61,035 nt of DNA from positions 1 through 61,035 of the IMG/VR virus record IMGVR_UViG_3300025141_017123. One strand, given 5' to 3'. The translations under genes and the position numbers were made by a program. The notes under the pieces are model-generated. The model was not told the DNA's origin. It saw nothing but the letters and a program-made list of their open reading frames with translations, and searched no databases. Below are positions 7,934 to 15,966 of this stretch, one piece after another. The first letter of the stretch is position 1. The number at the start of each line of letters is the position of its first letter. Source of the stretch: a virus.

Positions 7934-9289
7934 TTAGCCCCAAATGTTTCGAGAAATCAAAGTATACGGCTTCTGCTGATTGTCTATAGTTTTAGTTTCT
8001 GGATCATAGAAGTAGTGAGTGATTTCGTAATTTCTAAACTCATCTAATGATAAGGGTTTTTCGGCGAAAGGATTATGGTGAATTTGAAGCCCATCTAAAT
8101 GAGTTTCAAAGTGAATTTCATTACTTTTCATTTCCATCACTAGACCTTGAGATGGATGATACCAACTGGAACGAATTTCACGTTTAAGGTTGCTTTGAGT
8201 GATCGCTTTTCCAAGAGTAGCTGTAGTTGAGAAAATAACTGCACTAATATGTTTAAACTTATCCGTTGTGAAGAGCCCCAGTTCCAATGGAGTTTTGCCA
8301 TTTTTTATCGCTAGATTCACTTCAACTTCAGAAAACCCATTATTTTTATCTACACCCTGTGCATATAGAACTCGGATAATAGCCTCATTATTTTGGATGA
8401 AGAACAATGGCTGCTCATACGGTGCAACGGCTATTACGTAAGGGTTGGATTTAACATGATCGTGTTTTTCGTAGGTTTCGAAATATTTTTTACTTTTAAA
8501 GTCAATTGCGTTCAACAATCGTACACACGAAAAATTAAGGAACTCTTTATCCTCAAGTAGATTTGCCCCATATCCATCCCACTCTGGTATAGAATCATGA
8601 GCATGGTTAGCAGTAACCGCCTCAACGTTAATTAGGTTTCCGTTAAGCGTATTTAAGGTGAAATCAGGGCTAGGTTGAGTAAAATCGACCTCCATCTTCA
8701 AATCTTTAAAGCACTGGAAAAGATATAGTTCCCAAAAAGACGAGTTGAATGTTTCCTGAAACTGGCGATTAAATTTGTTGTCCCTGTCTTCAAAACCACT
8801 TGCCCAACGGTTGAGTACTTCTCTCACTGGCGCATACTCTTCGGAGAGTATATGTTTAAAATTCGGATTTAATTTCTTACTTTCAGCAACAATATCAAAT
8901 AATGCTAAAGGCTTCTTCGCTGTTCTATACTCAGAGCTCAAGAAATAGCGTCCAAACATATAATGTTTTAGCACGTATTCGACAATCGTGATTCTAACCA
9001 TTGCAGCGATTTCACGATCTTTTTTCTCAGCTATAAATGCAGTTACATCTAATAAATACTGCTGAGGACCTGTTGGTCCATCGACGTCTTCACAGCTATT
9101 TTCAAGAGCACCTTTGTAATCAGATTCATTGATATAAAACCTCTGTACTCGGTCAACTACAAATGCAGTCCCATGCTGCGCAGCATCAAGCTCTTCAAGA
9201 ATAAATTGCCATGCGACACTTTTGTTATTCTCTTTAAAATCAATTATTTCTATGATTTTCTGAACTGCCGCATTAATAAATTGTTGCAT
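7934..9289 (-). CDS. PD-(D/E)XK-like hypothetical protein
   Basis: 451 residues, ATG at 9289 with AAGG six bases upstream. The middle of the protein reads FWELYLFQCFKDL (Glu187), SPDFTL (Asp209) and INVEAVTAN (Glu223), the order E...PD...E-x-V seen in restriction-endonuclease-like folds. The usual lysine after the third acidic residue is missing, so it may be a variant or inactive nuclease. N-terminal ~170 residues are helical with no motif I know. It converges on the zinc-hook ATPase gene, separated by the palindrome array; whether they form a system is unknown. Confidence 0.55.
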   Translation of the reverse strand: MQQFINAAVQKIIEIIDFKENNKSVAWQFILEELDAAQHGTAFVVDRVQRFYINESDYKGALENSCEDVDGPTGPQQYLLDVTAFIAEKKDREIAAMVRITIVEYVLKHYMFGRYFLSSEYRTAKKPLALFDIVAESKKLNPNFKHILSEEYAPVREVLNRWASGFEDRDNKFNRQFQETFNSSFWELYLFQCFKDLKMEVDFTQPSPDFTLNTLNGNLINVEAVTANHAHDSIPEWDGYGANLLEDKEFLNFSCVRLLNAIDFKSKKYFETYEKHDHVKSNPYVIAVAPYEQPLFFIQNNEAIIRVLYAQGVDKNNGFSEVEVNLAIKNGKTPLELGLFTTDKFKHISAVIFSTTATLGKAITQSNLKREIRSSWYHPSQGLVMEMKSNEIHFETHLDGLQIHHNPFAEKPLSLDEFRNYEITHYFYDPETKTIDNQQKPYTLISRNIWG

Positions 9290-9690
9290 TGATTACCTTA
9301 CTTAAAATCCATCAGCTAACAACTTCTATACGACTCTGCGCCGCATTTAACGCCGATATAATACAGTCTTTTCAAAATTTAATCGATAGGTTAGTGACTG
9401 CAGTGAGAGGTTCGATCGCTTAGAGAAGCATAATTTCTAGATGTACTGTATTCGGATAACTTTTGGTAGGGCAAACGCATTCCAACAAAATATGAATGAG
9501 TATTTACGCTAGCTTTTTTTGGGGCAAAGGCGAGTTAAATACATAACCCGCCTCTGGACAATTATGAGTTAGTGTCGACGGGCGGTTCTGTGCCATACAG
9601 CGGTCGTTAGCGCTTCGCTAAGCGGAAAATAATGGTTGGCTATAATCGCATAGCGATGGCCAACTGTTATTTTTCCGTTTAAGCAACTAG
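9290..9690. other. intergenic region with long inverted repeat
   Basis: 401 bp between leftward genes. It contains the 17-bp motif variant at 9520-9536 and a long imperfect inverted repeat at 9618-9683. No promoter for the gene at 9289 was pinned down beyond its ribosome site, and no gene was recognised. Confidence 0.5.
9618..9683. repeat. imperfect inverted repeat, cruciform-like, possible degenerate attC
   Basis: Arms of about 23-26 bp (9618-9640 and 9658-9683; CTAAGCGGAAAATAATGG against the complement of TGTTATTTTTCCGTTTAAG) enclose a 17-bp loop that is itself palindromic (ATCGC-TAT-GCGAT). Its place just after the stop of the gene at 9691 is where an attC site would lie, but GTTRRRY and RYYYAAC core sites are not clear. 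Confidence 0.6.
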
Positions 9691-9969
9691 TTAGTTTTTG
9701 TCGCCTATAGCATTTACTTCAAAGAAACCGCCACATGGTCGAGTTCCATCTTCAATACCATTACAAAACAAACCTTTAGTTGAAAGGTTGTTTTCAATCA
9801 TTTTATTAATTACATCGTCTACACGTAAGCTTGGCTTGCTGCATAATTCTTTAGAGCAATATATAGGAGTATTTATATCAGAATAACTTCGTGATATGGG
9901 TGGTTCACTACTACCCATTTCGTCGAATTCAAAGATATAATTTTTAGTAATATTTTCTTGATTGGACAT
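9691..9969 (-). CDS. small hypothetical protein, possible cassette gene
   Basis: 92 residues from the ATG at 9969, chosen because AGGGTG precedes it by five bases; a start 12 codons upstream has no such site. It contains four cysteines, two in PIYCSKELC and two in FCNGIEDGTRPCGG, which could bind a metal, but no known family is apparent. It is the last leftward gene of the cassette-like row, followed by a strong inverted repeat. Confidence 0.5.
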   Translation of the reverse strand: MSNQENITKNYIFEFDEMGSSEPPISRSYSDINTPIYCSKELCSKPSLRVDDVINKMIENNLSTKGLFCNGIEDGTRPCGGFFEVNAIGDKN

Positions 9970-10253
9970 ATTCACCCTTTTGAAAACTAACAGCTTATTG
10001 AACACGGTTTTGGTGGTTTATAACACACCAAAAAGGCCTATATTACATACCCTGATAATTTCACCAATAATTATCATTGTAAACACGTAATTACAATAGC
10101 TAGGAATTAAGCTCGTTATTTTGCATCAAAACGACGGATAGTAATGTTATCGGGCAAGGTTAGGCTCCTACTCGAAATAAATTTAACTTTTCAGTGAACA
10201 GCCTAGCTTCGCAAAAGTACCAACCGCTGACATTAGCAACGCACTAAAAAAGC

Positions 10254-10724
10254 CTACGATTGCACCGTGAACCCACATTGAAGACATCGTTCGCCACCAT
10301 AGTTTTCATTGTAACTAAGCCCTAAACCACTGCCACATTCAGGGCAGAATTCTGATATATCTAGTGATGCCCATTCCCAAACGTCCGCATACTCTGGAAT
10401 ACCATCACTATCATGCCCTATCAGTTCACCAGCATTAGTTTGTTTGGCTATGTAGCTACAGTAACTGTGCACTTTTAGTAGTTCTAAAACTATCTCGTGA
10501 TTTATTTCGAACCACTCGCCAATAACGTTTACAGTGCTGTATTTCTGATGAAATTCTTTTTCTAGTTTCCGGTCTTTATCGCTGTTGATCCACCCCATAA
10601 GAGCTAATCTTCGGGAGTTGCCCGTTTGAAGAGTTTTAAGACGTTGAGTTGGGTTATTACTAATACCGATCTTAATTCTTTGGTTCACCAAGTCTTCATT
10701 TTCAATGATAAAGTAGAGTGCCAT
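10254..10724 (-). CDS. GIY-YIG (T5orf172-type) domain protein with C-terminal zinc ribbon
   Basis: 156 residues from the ATG at 10724, preceded by AGGAG at good spacing; the longer reading frame adds 14 residues with no ribosome site. The N-terminal half (ALYFIIENE, IKIGISNNPTQRLKTLQTGN, KLEKEFHQKYS, GEWFEI) matches the T5orf172/Mug113 branch of GIY-YIG nucleases. The tail has CPECG and CLQCG, a zinc ribbon. Small proteins of this type occur in phages and gene cassettes. No clear attC lies directly after it, so its membership of the cassette row is uncertain. Confidence 0.7.
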   Translation of the reverse strand: MALYFIIENEDLVNQRIKIGISNNPTQRLKTLQTGNSRRLALMGWINSDKDRKLEKEFHQKYSTVNVIGEWFEINHEIVLELLKVHSYCSYIAKQTNAGELIGHDSDGIPEYADVWEWASLDISEFCPECGSGLGLSYNENYGGERCLQCGFTVQS

Positions 10725-10885
10725 ATATCTCCTTGTAGCCCTAACGATTCTATAGAAAAACCCCAACAGCCGAATTCAATTAAATAATAAGCTCCTACAG
10801 CAAACCTAAGAGCTTTCTCACACTAGGTAATGCATTTGGAACTCATAAAAGCGGTCTATTTTCTTAAAAAAGAGTAATTCTACAG

Positions 10886-10945
10886 CCTCAACGCCAGCAG
10901 CAAGCGCGCCGCTTTTTGGCATCGCCTTGACTGCTTTTGTTAGCC
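10886..10945 (-). other. attC-like recombination site (integron cassette)
   Basis: 60 bp. On the minus strand it runs from GGCTAAC to GTTGAGG. Internal arms AAGCAGTCAAG and CTTGCTGCT pair with two extra-helical bases, the hallmark of attC. The TAA stop of the upstream gene (10940-10942) lies inside the first core, as is common in cassettes. Confidence 0.68.
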
Positions 10946-11209
10946 TCTTGCTTCGCGCCCGGGCTCATCTTCGGCTACTCGGTAGCGCCAGTAACGATCC
11001 GGCTTTACCCAGACAACATTATGCTCAGTAATGTTCTTAAACTCAGCTAAGACTTCACGACCTAACACAAGATTACCGTCTGCATTTTCGCGCAAGAGCT
11101 TTTCGGCACCATCCTTTATAAGATGATCGACCGCATCGTCTTGGTAGATGCAGCCATCTTTTTCAATCTGAGATAGCATCCATGAAGTTGTTTGCTTAGC
11201 ATCTGTCAT
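10940..11209 (-). CDS. DUF6953-like small protein
   Basis: 89 residues. WMLSQIEKDGCIYQDDAVDHLI, then GNLVLGREVLAEFKNIT and VVWVKPDRYWRYR match a family of small cytoplasmic proteins (DUF6953, function unknown). It begins 2 bp after the stop of the DUF2158-type gene, so the two are translated as a pair. Its stop codon is embedded in the attC-like site. Proteins of this kind are frequent cargo of integron cassettes. Confidence 0.65.
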   Translation of the reverse strand: MTDAKQTTSWMLSQIEKDGCIYQDDAVDHLIKDGAEKLLRENADGNLVLGREVLAEFKNITEHNVVWVKPDRYWRYRVAEDEPGREARG

Positions 11210-11211
11210 GA

Positions 11212-11397
11212 TTAAGACTTATCTACGGATTCTAGGGAGTCGTTAGGAAAATTACCCTGCTCAAGTTTCTTCCCCGCAAACCACTGGCAAATATAGTACG
11301 CAGCATGCTGTGACGGTACAGAACGAACAGTCATCTCTGGACCGCCAGACTTGATCTTTACGATATCTCCGACTTCGAAATTAGCGTTTTTTGTCAT
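11212..11397 (-). CDS. YodC-like DUF2158 family protein
   Basis: 61 residues with GAGGTG before the ATG. The sequence VGDIVKIKSGGPEMTVRSV followed by CQWFAGKKLEQGNF is the DUF2158/YodC signature (VGDxVxLKSGGPxMTV ... CxWF). Function unknown; the fold is a small beta barrel. It is the first gene of a two-gene cassette between attC-like sites at 11427-11481 and 10886-10945. Confidence 0.8.
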   Translation of the reverse strand: MTKNANFEVGDIVKIKSGGPEMTVRSVPSQHAAYYICQWFAGKKLEQGNFPNDSLESVDKS

Positions 11398-11426
11398 GAA
11401 TACACCTCTTATTTTTTCAGTTTATT

Positions 11427-11481
11427 GGCTAACGCCGCGAACAGCTGCGGCTTTGTAGTGGATTGTTTTGCATTGTTATAC
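11427..11481 (-). other. attC-like recombination site (weaker)
   Basis: 55 bp. On the minus strand it runs from GTATAAC to GTTAGCC and contains GCCGC...GCGGC. The long paired arms seen in the other sites are only partial here, so it may be degenerate. It lies between the stop of the gene at 11486 and the DUF2158 start. Confidence 0.55.
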
Positions 11482-11485
11482 GCGC

Positions 11486-11929
11486 CTACTGGTTTAAATA
11501 GGGGCTCATTTTGTTTTTTAGCTCTGTTAGCTGCTTGCCAAACCAAAAAAATGTTTCTTGTGAAATTTTAAACCCTTCAACAAACTCAGGGGTTCCTGAA
11601 ATCTCCTTTCCATGCTGTTTAAAGCCGGTAATCTTGAATGACTCCGAATGCATTAAGTCAAGAAGCTCGAAAATACTGGAATCTTCAGAAAATAGAAACC
11701 TGGATGCTTCTTTACTGGCAATAAAAGAACGGTGGGTTTCTTGGCTAACTTTCTCATCAACAAGCTCCTGATAGAAGCGGAGTGTGTCTGTGTATACAGA
11801 AAAGCGCTTATTATAAAGATCAAGATTTAACTTTCTTTTATTAATTGCCATTTGTTGATATGCGATATAAGCCAGAAATGCAGCCATTATCGCTGACGGA
11901 ATAAGCTCTATTAACTTTGAACAAATCAT
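11486..11929 (-). CDS. hypothetical membrane-anchored protein, cassette gene
   Basis: 147 residues with one N-terminal membrane segment (LIPSAIMAAFLAYIAYQQ) and a helical cytoplasmic part (LYNKRFSVYTDTLRFYQEL and following). Proteins of this layout (short anchor, then a NKR-x-xVY helix) are seen as unnamed cassette or island cargo. No ribosome site is evident, which is usual for cassette genes. It is bounded by attC-like sites on both sides. Confidence 0.6.
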   Translation of the reverse strand: MICSKLIELIPSAIMAAFLAYIAYQQMAINKRKLNLDLYNKRFSVYTDTLRFYQELVDEKVSQETHRSFIASKEASRFLFSEDSSIFELLDLMHSESFKITGFKQHGKEISGTPEFVEGFKISQETFFWFGKQLTELKNKMSPYLNQ

Positions 11930-11950
11930 TTATTGCGACTCACTAATTTC

Positions 11951-12037
11951 GTATAACGCCTCACATCACCGGACACAAAAAGCCCAGCGAGGAACGAGCG
12001 GCGTTTTTTGTGATCCGAGTGCATGTGATTGTTAGCC
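11951..12037 (-). other. attC-like recombination site
   Basis: 87 bp. On the minus strand it runs from GGCTAAC to GTTATAC. The arms CACATGCACTCGGATCACAAAAA and TTTTTGTGTCCGGTGATGTG pair over most of their length with a few unpaired bases. It starts 7 bp after the stop of the gene at 12044. Confidence 0.75.
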
Positions 12038-12043
12038 AATTCT

Positions 12044-13276
12044 TTATTTATCTGACGGGATATCATATAGCTGTGTAGTAACAATTATTTCTTTTCCAGG
12101 CTCTGACTCCTTAATAAGAGTGTAGCGAGAGTCTCCGTCGGGATGATGAAAAACAGTCTTACGATGTTCCGGTAACGACTCCATTGCTTCATGCATCTTT
12201 TGCCTTACAGCATTAGAGTCTTTTGTTCGGTTAAATACCATCAGGGCGCATTTTGAGTCGCGCCATGTCAAATAGCCAAGAAGTTGGCTAACGGCGTCAT
12301 TAAATACTTTTTGGCCCCGCCAGAATTTACACTCAGCAATGAATACATTCTTATTTTCTTCTCGTATGAGAATGTCAGTTTTTCCTGACGCATTGAATGT
12401 TTCCCCAGTTGCCCCGCCTTCATAATGGCCATTTAACTGCAAAAGAAAATGATCGCGGATTGATTCTTCATCAAGTGAAGCAAATGACGCGGGATTACGC
12501 TCAATAACTAACGACATACTGCGAATGATTTCCAATATGTGCAGGTATTCTTTTTCATCGAGCACAGGTTCCGGCTGATAAGAGCCCGTCTCCACCGTAG
12601 GTTTTTTCGTTGGTTTCGTTCGTCGTTTCGCGGGGATAGTGAAAGTCGGTGATGCATCTGCTCTCTTTACAGGAATACCTAACGCGGCAACAGCACCAGT
12701 GGTTGCCTGAGCCAGTTCTCTTTTCCTTTTTAGTGCCTGCTTCACCGTGTTTGGAACAGAGCCATTATGATTCGATACATCATTTTTAAGGTAACCGATG
12801 GCATCTTCTAAAGACTTTATATTTCGATTGATATCTGCCTTAAGCTTGTCCGGATTCGCTGAATCATCTGGAAAGCTTACGCTCATTATAATCTCACCAC
12901 CTCTTACTTCTATGTCTGGGTAACCACCCGAACTCCATGTAGATGCGCGCACTCTCCAAAGCATAGGATCACCTTCAAATGGAATGGCTATATCTATCTT
13001 TGTTCCTCTTACAACAGCCCGCTCTCCTAGAAAGACCGCTCTACTGAAATCATGACTCACGTCAATCTGGGTACCAGATTGGCTTTTTATATACTGCTGA
13101 TCTGAATGAAGAACTATAGGCTCAACTAAGGCCTTATAAATATAATGTTCTTCAAGCTCTGCTTCTGATGCTTTCAAAACATATTCATTGCCCAGCGCCT
13201 TAATCTCATTGGTCACTGAATCAACGATGTTTCTGAAAGTGGCAAAAGTATCTCCCTCTCTAAACGGGTACATCAT
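12044..13276 (-). CDS. PD-(D/E)XK nuclease-domain protein, cassette gene
   Basis: 410 residues. The C-terminal domain has GKTDILIREENKNVFIAECKFW, giving Asp301, Glu316 and Lys318 of the D-x14-E-x-K motif of restriction-endonuclease-like (Mrr-type) folds. The N-terminal ~200 residues carry a beta-rich region (TKIDIAIPFEGDP) I do not recognise, joined by a basic linker (KRRTKPTKKP). The second Met (13273) has the better-spaced GAGGAA. Large for a cassette, but attC-like sites flank it on both sides (13293-13351, 11951-12037). A role in cutting foreign DNA is inference. Confidence 0.7.
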   Translation of the reverse strand: MMYPFREGDTFATFRNIVDSVTNEIKALGNEYVLKASEAELEEHYIYKALVEPIVLHSDQQYIKSQSGTQIDVSHDFSRAVFLGERAVVRGTKIDIAIPFEGDPMLWRVRASTWSSGGYPDIEVRGGEIIMSVSFPDDSANPDKLKADINRNIKSLEDAIGYLKNDVSNHNGSVPNTVKQALKRKRELAQATTGAVAALGIPVKRADASPTFTIPAKRRTKPTKKPTVETGSYQPEPVLDEKEYLHILEIIRSMSLVIERNPASFASLDEESIRDHFLLQLNGHYEGGATGETFNASGKTDILIREENKNVFIAECKFWRGQKVFNDAVSQLLGYLTWRDSKCALMVFNRTKDSNAVRQKMHEAMESLPEHRKTVFHHPDGDSRYTLIKESEPGKEIIVTTQLYDIPSDK

Positions 13277-13292
13277 TGTTCCTCTTTCTTTT

Positions 13293-13351
13293 GGCTAACA
13301 TTTTAGTATTTATGCGACACGCTGTTTGTGTTGCATAATCACTTGTTGGAC
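13293..13351 (-). other. attC site, 59-base-element type
   Basis: 59 bp exactly. On the minus strand it runs from GTCCAAC (perfect RYYYAAC) to GTTAGCC. Inner arms AGTGATTATGCAACAC and GTGTCGCATAAATACT pair with two mismatched bases. It would belong to a cassette upstream that is no longer present, now replaced by the IS91-like region. Confidence 0.78.
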
Positions 13352-13614
13352 TGAGCCGCTACCTGCTCGGTGTGTCAGAGTTGGTGTTGTTTATGCTATG
13401 GGAATTTGCTTTTTAGAGGCTCTCACTTTCCTCGCTAATTTAATCAGCTTAGCGAGTGTTATGTAAGCTTTCCCTGCATTGCTCAGCGCTTATTATGTAT
13501 TCATTACACCTAAATTTCCCTTAATAAGCAATTATATTTTTTACACGTACAGAGGCCGCTAGCCTGAACAATTAAGCAGGTTAACTTATTGATTTGATGC
13601 AGCAAGCAAGGCTG
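13352..13614. other. intergenic region, probable IS91-like 3' end
   Basis: 263 bp between the attC site and the transposase stop. It should contain one end of the IS91-family element; such ends lack inverted repeats and I could not place the exact boundary. Small repeats around TTAGCGAG/CTCGCTAA (about 13432-13457) form a hairpin. No gene seen. Confidence 0.4.
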
Positions 13615-14706
13615 CTAACTCGTTCGCGCTACTTTGTTTGTCGCCTCATCTAAATTCATCACACCAATAAGTCGTAAAGTACCCGTCTTGCATGACTGGC
13701 AAGGCCAATGGGGTATTAATCGTTCTTGCTCTACCTTCGGCTTCACCGCTTTGCATGGGGTTGCTGATACTTGAGCCTTTATTAACCCTAACTTTCGCTT
13801 GCGACACGCATTAGCTAAAAAGCCATAGTGGCGAATGCGCATAAACCCTTTCGGCAATACATGTTGTAAGTAACGATGTAAAAATTCGTCACAACTCAGT
13901 GTCATGACCTTATCGCGGTTATTATCTGCATAATCGTGGTATTTAAAGCTCACTGACTGCTCATTCGCTGACACTAATCGCGATTCTGACATCACGCCTT
14001 TTCGTGTATAACGAGCAAGGTAACTAACTAGCTTTTCACTGTACGTTAAACAGGCTTTGCTATACACGCACCATTTTGTTGGCGTGTTTATCTTCACGAA
14101 TGAACCATCTGATTCGTTTAACGCCGCCAGCATTTTTCCTCTAAACACTGTTGATAACGCTTTTACGGGGTATAAGTAGCCTTTTTCTATTTCATGCCAG
14201 TGCGTTTTTTCAAGTGCACCTGCGGGTATCAAACAATGCAAGTGGATATGCTGACTTAAGTTTTGCCCCCACGTATGCAGTACGCTTGTCATGCCTAACT
14301 GGCCATGCCTCTTTCGTTTCGCAAATTTGCTCAGCGTTTGCCATGCGGCTTTAAATAAACACTGGTACAACGCGCTTGGGTTATAGTGCGCAATGATATT
14401 CAACTCATGAGGGAGCGTAAAAACAAGGTGGAAATACCGACACGGTAATAAATCCTCTTGCTGTCTTTGCACCCACTTAGCCATAGCCATGCCTTGGCAA
14501 CGCGGACAATGACGGTCTCGACAACTACATCCAATCTTTTGCGACTCACCACAGTTATCACATTGCCATGCTTGGTAACCAAGCTGACCTGTTCTGCATG
14601 ATTGAAGGTGCTGACAGACACGCAGTTGTTGATAGCTCATCGTATGATGCTGTCGATAATTCTCAAGATTTGAGTTTAAAATATCAGCGAGATGCAAAGC
14701 GCTCAC
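13615..14706 (-). CDS. tnpA: IS91-family HUH transposase
   Basis: 363 residues. An N-terminal zinc finger (CDNCGESQKIGCSCRDRHCPRC) is followed by the HUH motif in QHIHLHCLIPAGAL and a later catalytic tyrosine region (YLARYTRKGV). These are the features of the transposase_32/IS91 family, which nicks single strands and replicates by a rolling circle. The start ATG overlaps the recombinase stop by four bases (ATGA), indicating coupled translation. The frame is intact and so probably functional. Confidence 0.93.
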   Translation of the reverse strand: MSALHLADILNSNLENYRQHHTMSYQQLRVCQHLQSCRTGQLGYQAWQCDNCGESQKIGCSCRDRHCPRCQGMAMAKWVQRQQEDLLPCRYFHLVFTLPHELNIIAHYNPSALYQCLFKAAWQTLSKFAKRKRHGQLGMTSVLHTWGQNLSQHIHLHCLIPAGALEKTHWHEIEKGYLYPVKALSTVFRGKMLAALNESDGSFVKINTPTKWCVYSKACLTYSEKLVSYLARYTRKGVMSESRLVSANEQSVSFKYHDYADNNRDKVMTLSCDEFLHRYLQHVLPKGFMRIRHYGFLANACRKRKLGLIKAQVSATPCKAVKPKVEQERLIPHWPCQSCKTGTLRLIGVMNLDEATNKVARTS

Positions 14707-15539
14707 TGTTTACCCCAACTCGCAAGCAAATCAATGCCGCCATGCCCTAATTCAGGTAACCAGTGTAAGTAACTTTGTGTCGTTTTAATATCACTGTGAC
14801 CAAGCTGATGTTGCAATTGATGAAGTAGCATACCTGATTCAAGTTGGTGTGTTGCATAAGCATGGCGTAAAGAATGTGGATTACAGTGCTTTAAGCCACA
14901 TGCTTGTGCATGTTTTCTCAATGCCTTTCTGAAGCTTGAGGGTGATATGGGTTTATCCATTAACAACCGCGAGTAAAACATCCAGCCCGTTGGATGATAC
15001 ATTTTCCAATAACAACGTAATTGATTCAGCACACTGTCTGATACAACCACATACCGTGACTTATCCCCTTTACCCTGTTCAATTAAAATGGTTTTACGCT
15101 GTCCATCTATGTTTTGCACTTTAATGTGCAACAGCTCGCCAATACGTAAACCACACCCGTAACACACCACTATTAACGTTTTTAGTCGCATATCATCCGT
15201 GCAGCTCTCTATCAGCCGCCGCATATCATCACGTGATAAATAGGTGGGTGCGCGCGACTTCACTTTTGGCAATGCGACATCTAAGTTCAATGGCCGGTGT
15301 AAAATATTCTTAAACAAAAACCAAATGCTGTTTATCTGTACTTTTTGGCTTGCTCTAGACAGTTTACGAATAGCGGGATCGTTAAAAAAGGCGTTAAGTT
15401 CGTCATCAGTAATCGAATCGAGTGGTCTATTAAAATAATGACTGAGTTTTAGTAAATGTTCACAGTAGCTTTTACAGGTACTTTGCGAATAACCACGATA
15501 GGTTATTTCAGTTTTGACTTGTTCAATGAGTGTATTCAT
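14703..15539 (-). CDS. tyrosine recombinase of IS91-type element
   Basis: 278 residues with an N-terminal SAM-like core-binding domain (SQSTCKSYCEHLLKLSHYF) and a full catalytic set: Arg in GCGLRIGEL, HSLRHAYATH (His-x-x-Arg), and LGHSDIKTTQSYLH (His and Tyr nucleophile). It lacks the extra helix block diagnostic of integron integrases, so it is not IntI. In this IS91 branch the recombinase accompanies the transposase; its exact role is unclear. Confidence 0.9.
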   Translation of the reverse strand: MNTLIEQVKTEITYRGYSQSTCKSYCEHLLKLSHYFNRPLDSITDDELNAFFNDPAIRKLSRASQKVQINSIWFLFKNILHRPLNLDVALPKVKSRAPTYLSRDDMRRLIESCTDDMRLKTLIVVCYGCGLRIGELLHIKVQNIDGQRKTILIEQGKGDKSRYVVVSDSVLNQLRCYWKMYHPTGWMFYSRLLMDKPISPSSFRKALRKHAQACGLKHCNPHSLRHAYATHQLESGMLLHQLQHQLGHSDIKTTQSYLHWLPELGHGGIDLLASWGKQ

Positions 15540-15541
15540 GA

Positions 15542-15576
15542 CTTACCTCCAAGTTATGGGATAACCCCAAGGTAAG
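15542..15576. repeat. palindrome just upstream of the recombinase gene
   Basis: Outer arms CTTACC/GGTAAG and inner GTTAT/ATAAC make a 35-bp interrupted dyad, three bases before the recombinase ATG (minus strand). Likely an operator or an end structure of the element. Confidence 0.6.
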
Positions 15577-15966
15577 TGTGGTTCAAATGGTAAGAATAGG
15601 ATCTCCGCGTAGCGGCTTAGTTCAACATTTTAATAGTGCGCTCATCGCGCATATTTCTGCCGACTAAACACTCATTTTTCTGCATGATATAGTTTTAACT
15701 AATAACCTAATGTATTACTATCACTAATTTTTCTAGAATTTTAAGTAAAGTTTAATAGAGCAATAATGCGCGCGTCGCTCATTTTCATGAATATATGCGC
15801 AAAGAACAGTTTAACCAATCAATTAACGACGATATTTAGCCACTTTCAATGACCGGTTATCGGTCATTTGCGACGCTCAACTAAACTCATTTTGGGGCAG
15901 AAACGAGTTATACCGGAATAGCTTCTTTTAGCACTCAGGCGTACTTAGGCAAAGAGCGATGACCAG
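15577..15966. other. intergenic region between the IS91-like element and the TOPRIM gene
   Basis: About 390 bp. It should hold the other end of the IS91-like element, the left inverted repeat (15781-15858), a GACCG-N5-CGGTC hairpin (15851-15865) and a copy of the 17-bp dispersed motif (15893-15909). No gene seen. Confidence 0.5.
15781..15858 (+). repeat. left copy of 78-bp inverted repeat
   Basis: Matches the reverse complement of 17636-17713 at roughly 85% by eye, including the shared blocks CAGTTTAACCAAT, ACGATATTTAGCCA and TCAATGACCGGTT. It lies on the 3' side of the TOPRIM gene. Confidence 0.85.

Larger units (their letters stand above)
13615..15576 (-). mobile_element. IS91-family insertion sequence with accessory tyrosine recombinase
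   Basis: Two overlapping leftward genes, a tyrosine recombinase followed by a Y2/HUH transposase, as in the two-gene branch of the IS91 family. IS91 elements move by rolling-circle replication and can carry along neighbouring DNA. The outer limits are not resolved; the span given covers the genes plus the strong palindrome upstream of them. Confidence 0.85.

Noticed and set aside
14703-15539. Tyrosine recombinase as the integron integrase of the cassette row
   Set aside because: It lacks the additional IntI-specific helix region and overlaps the HUH transposase gene, as in two-gene IS91-family elements.
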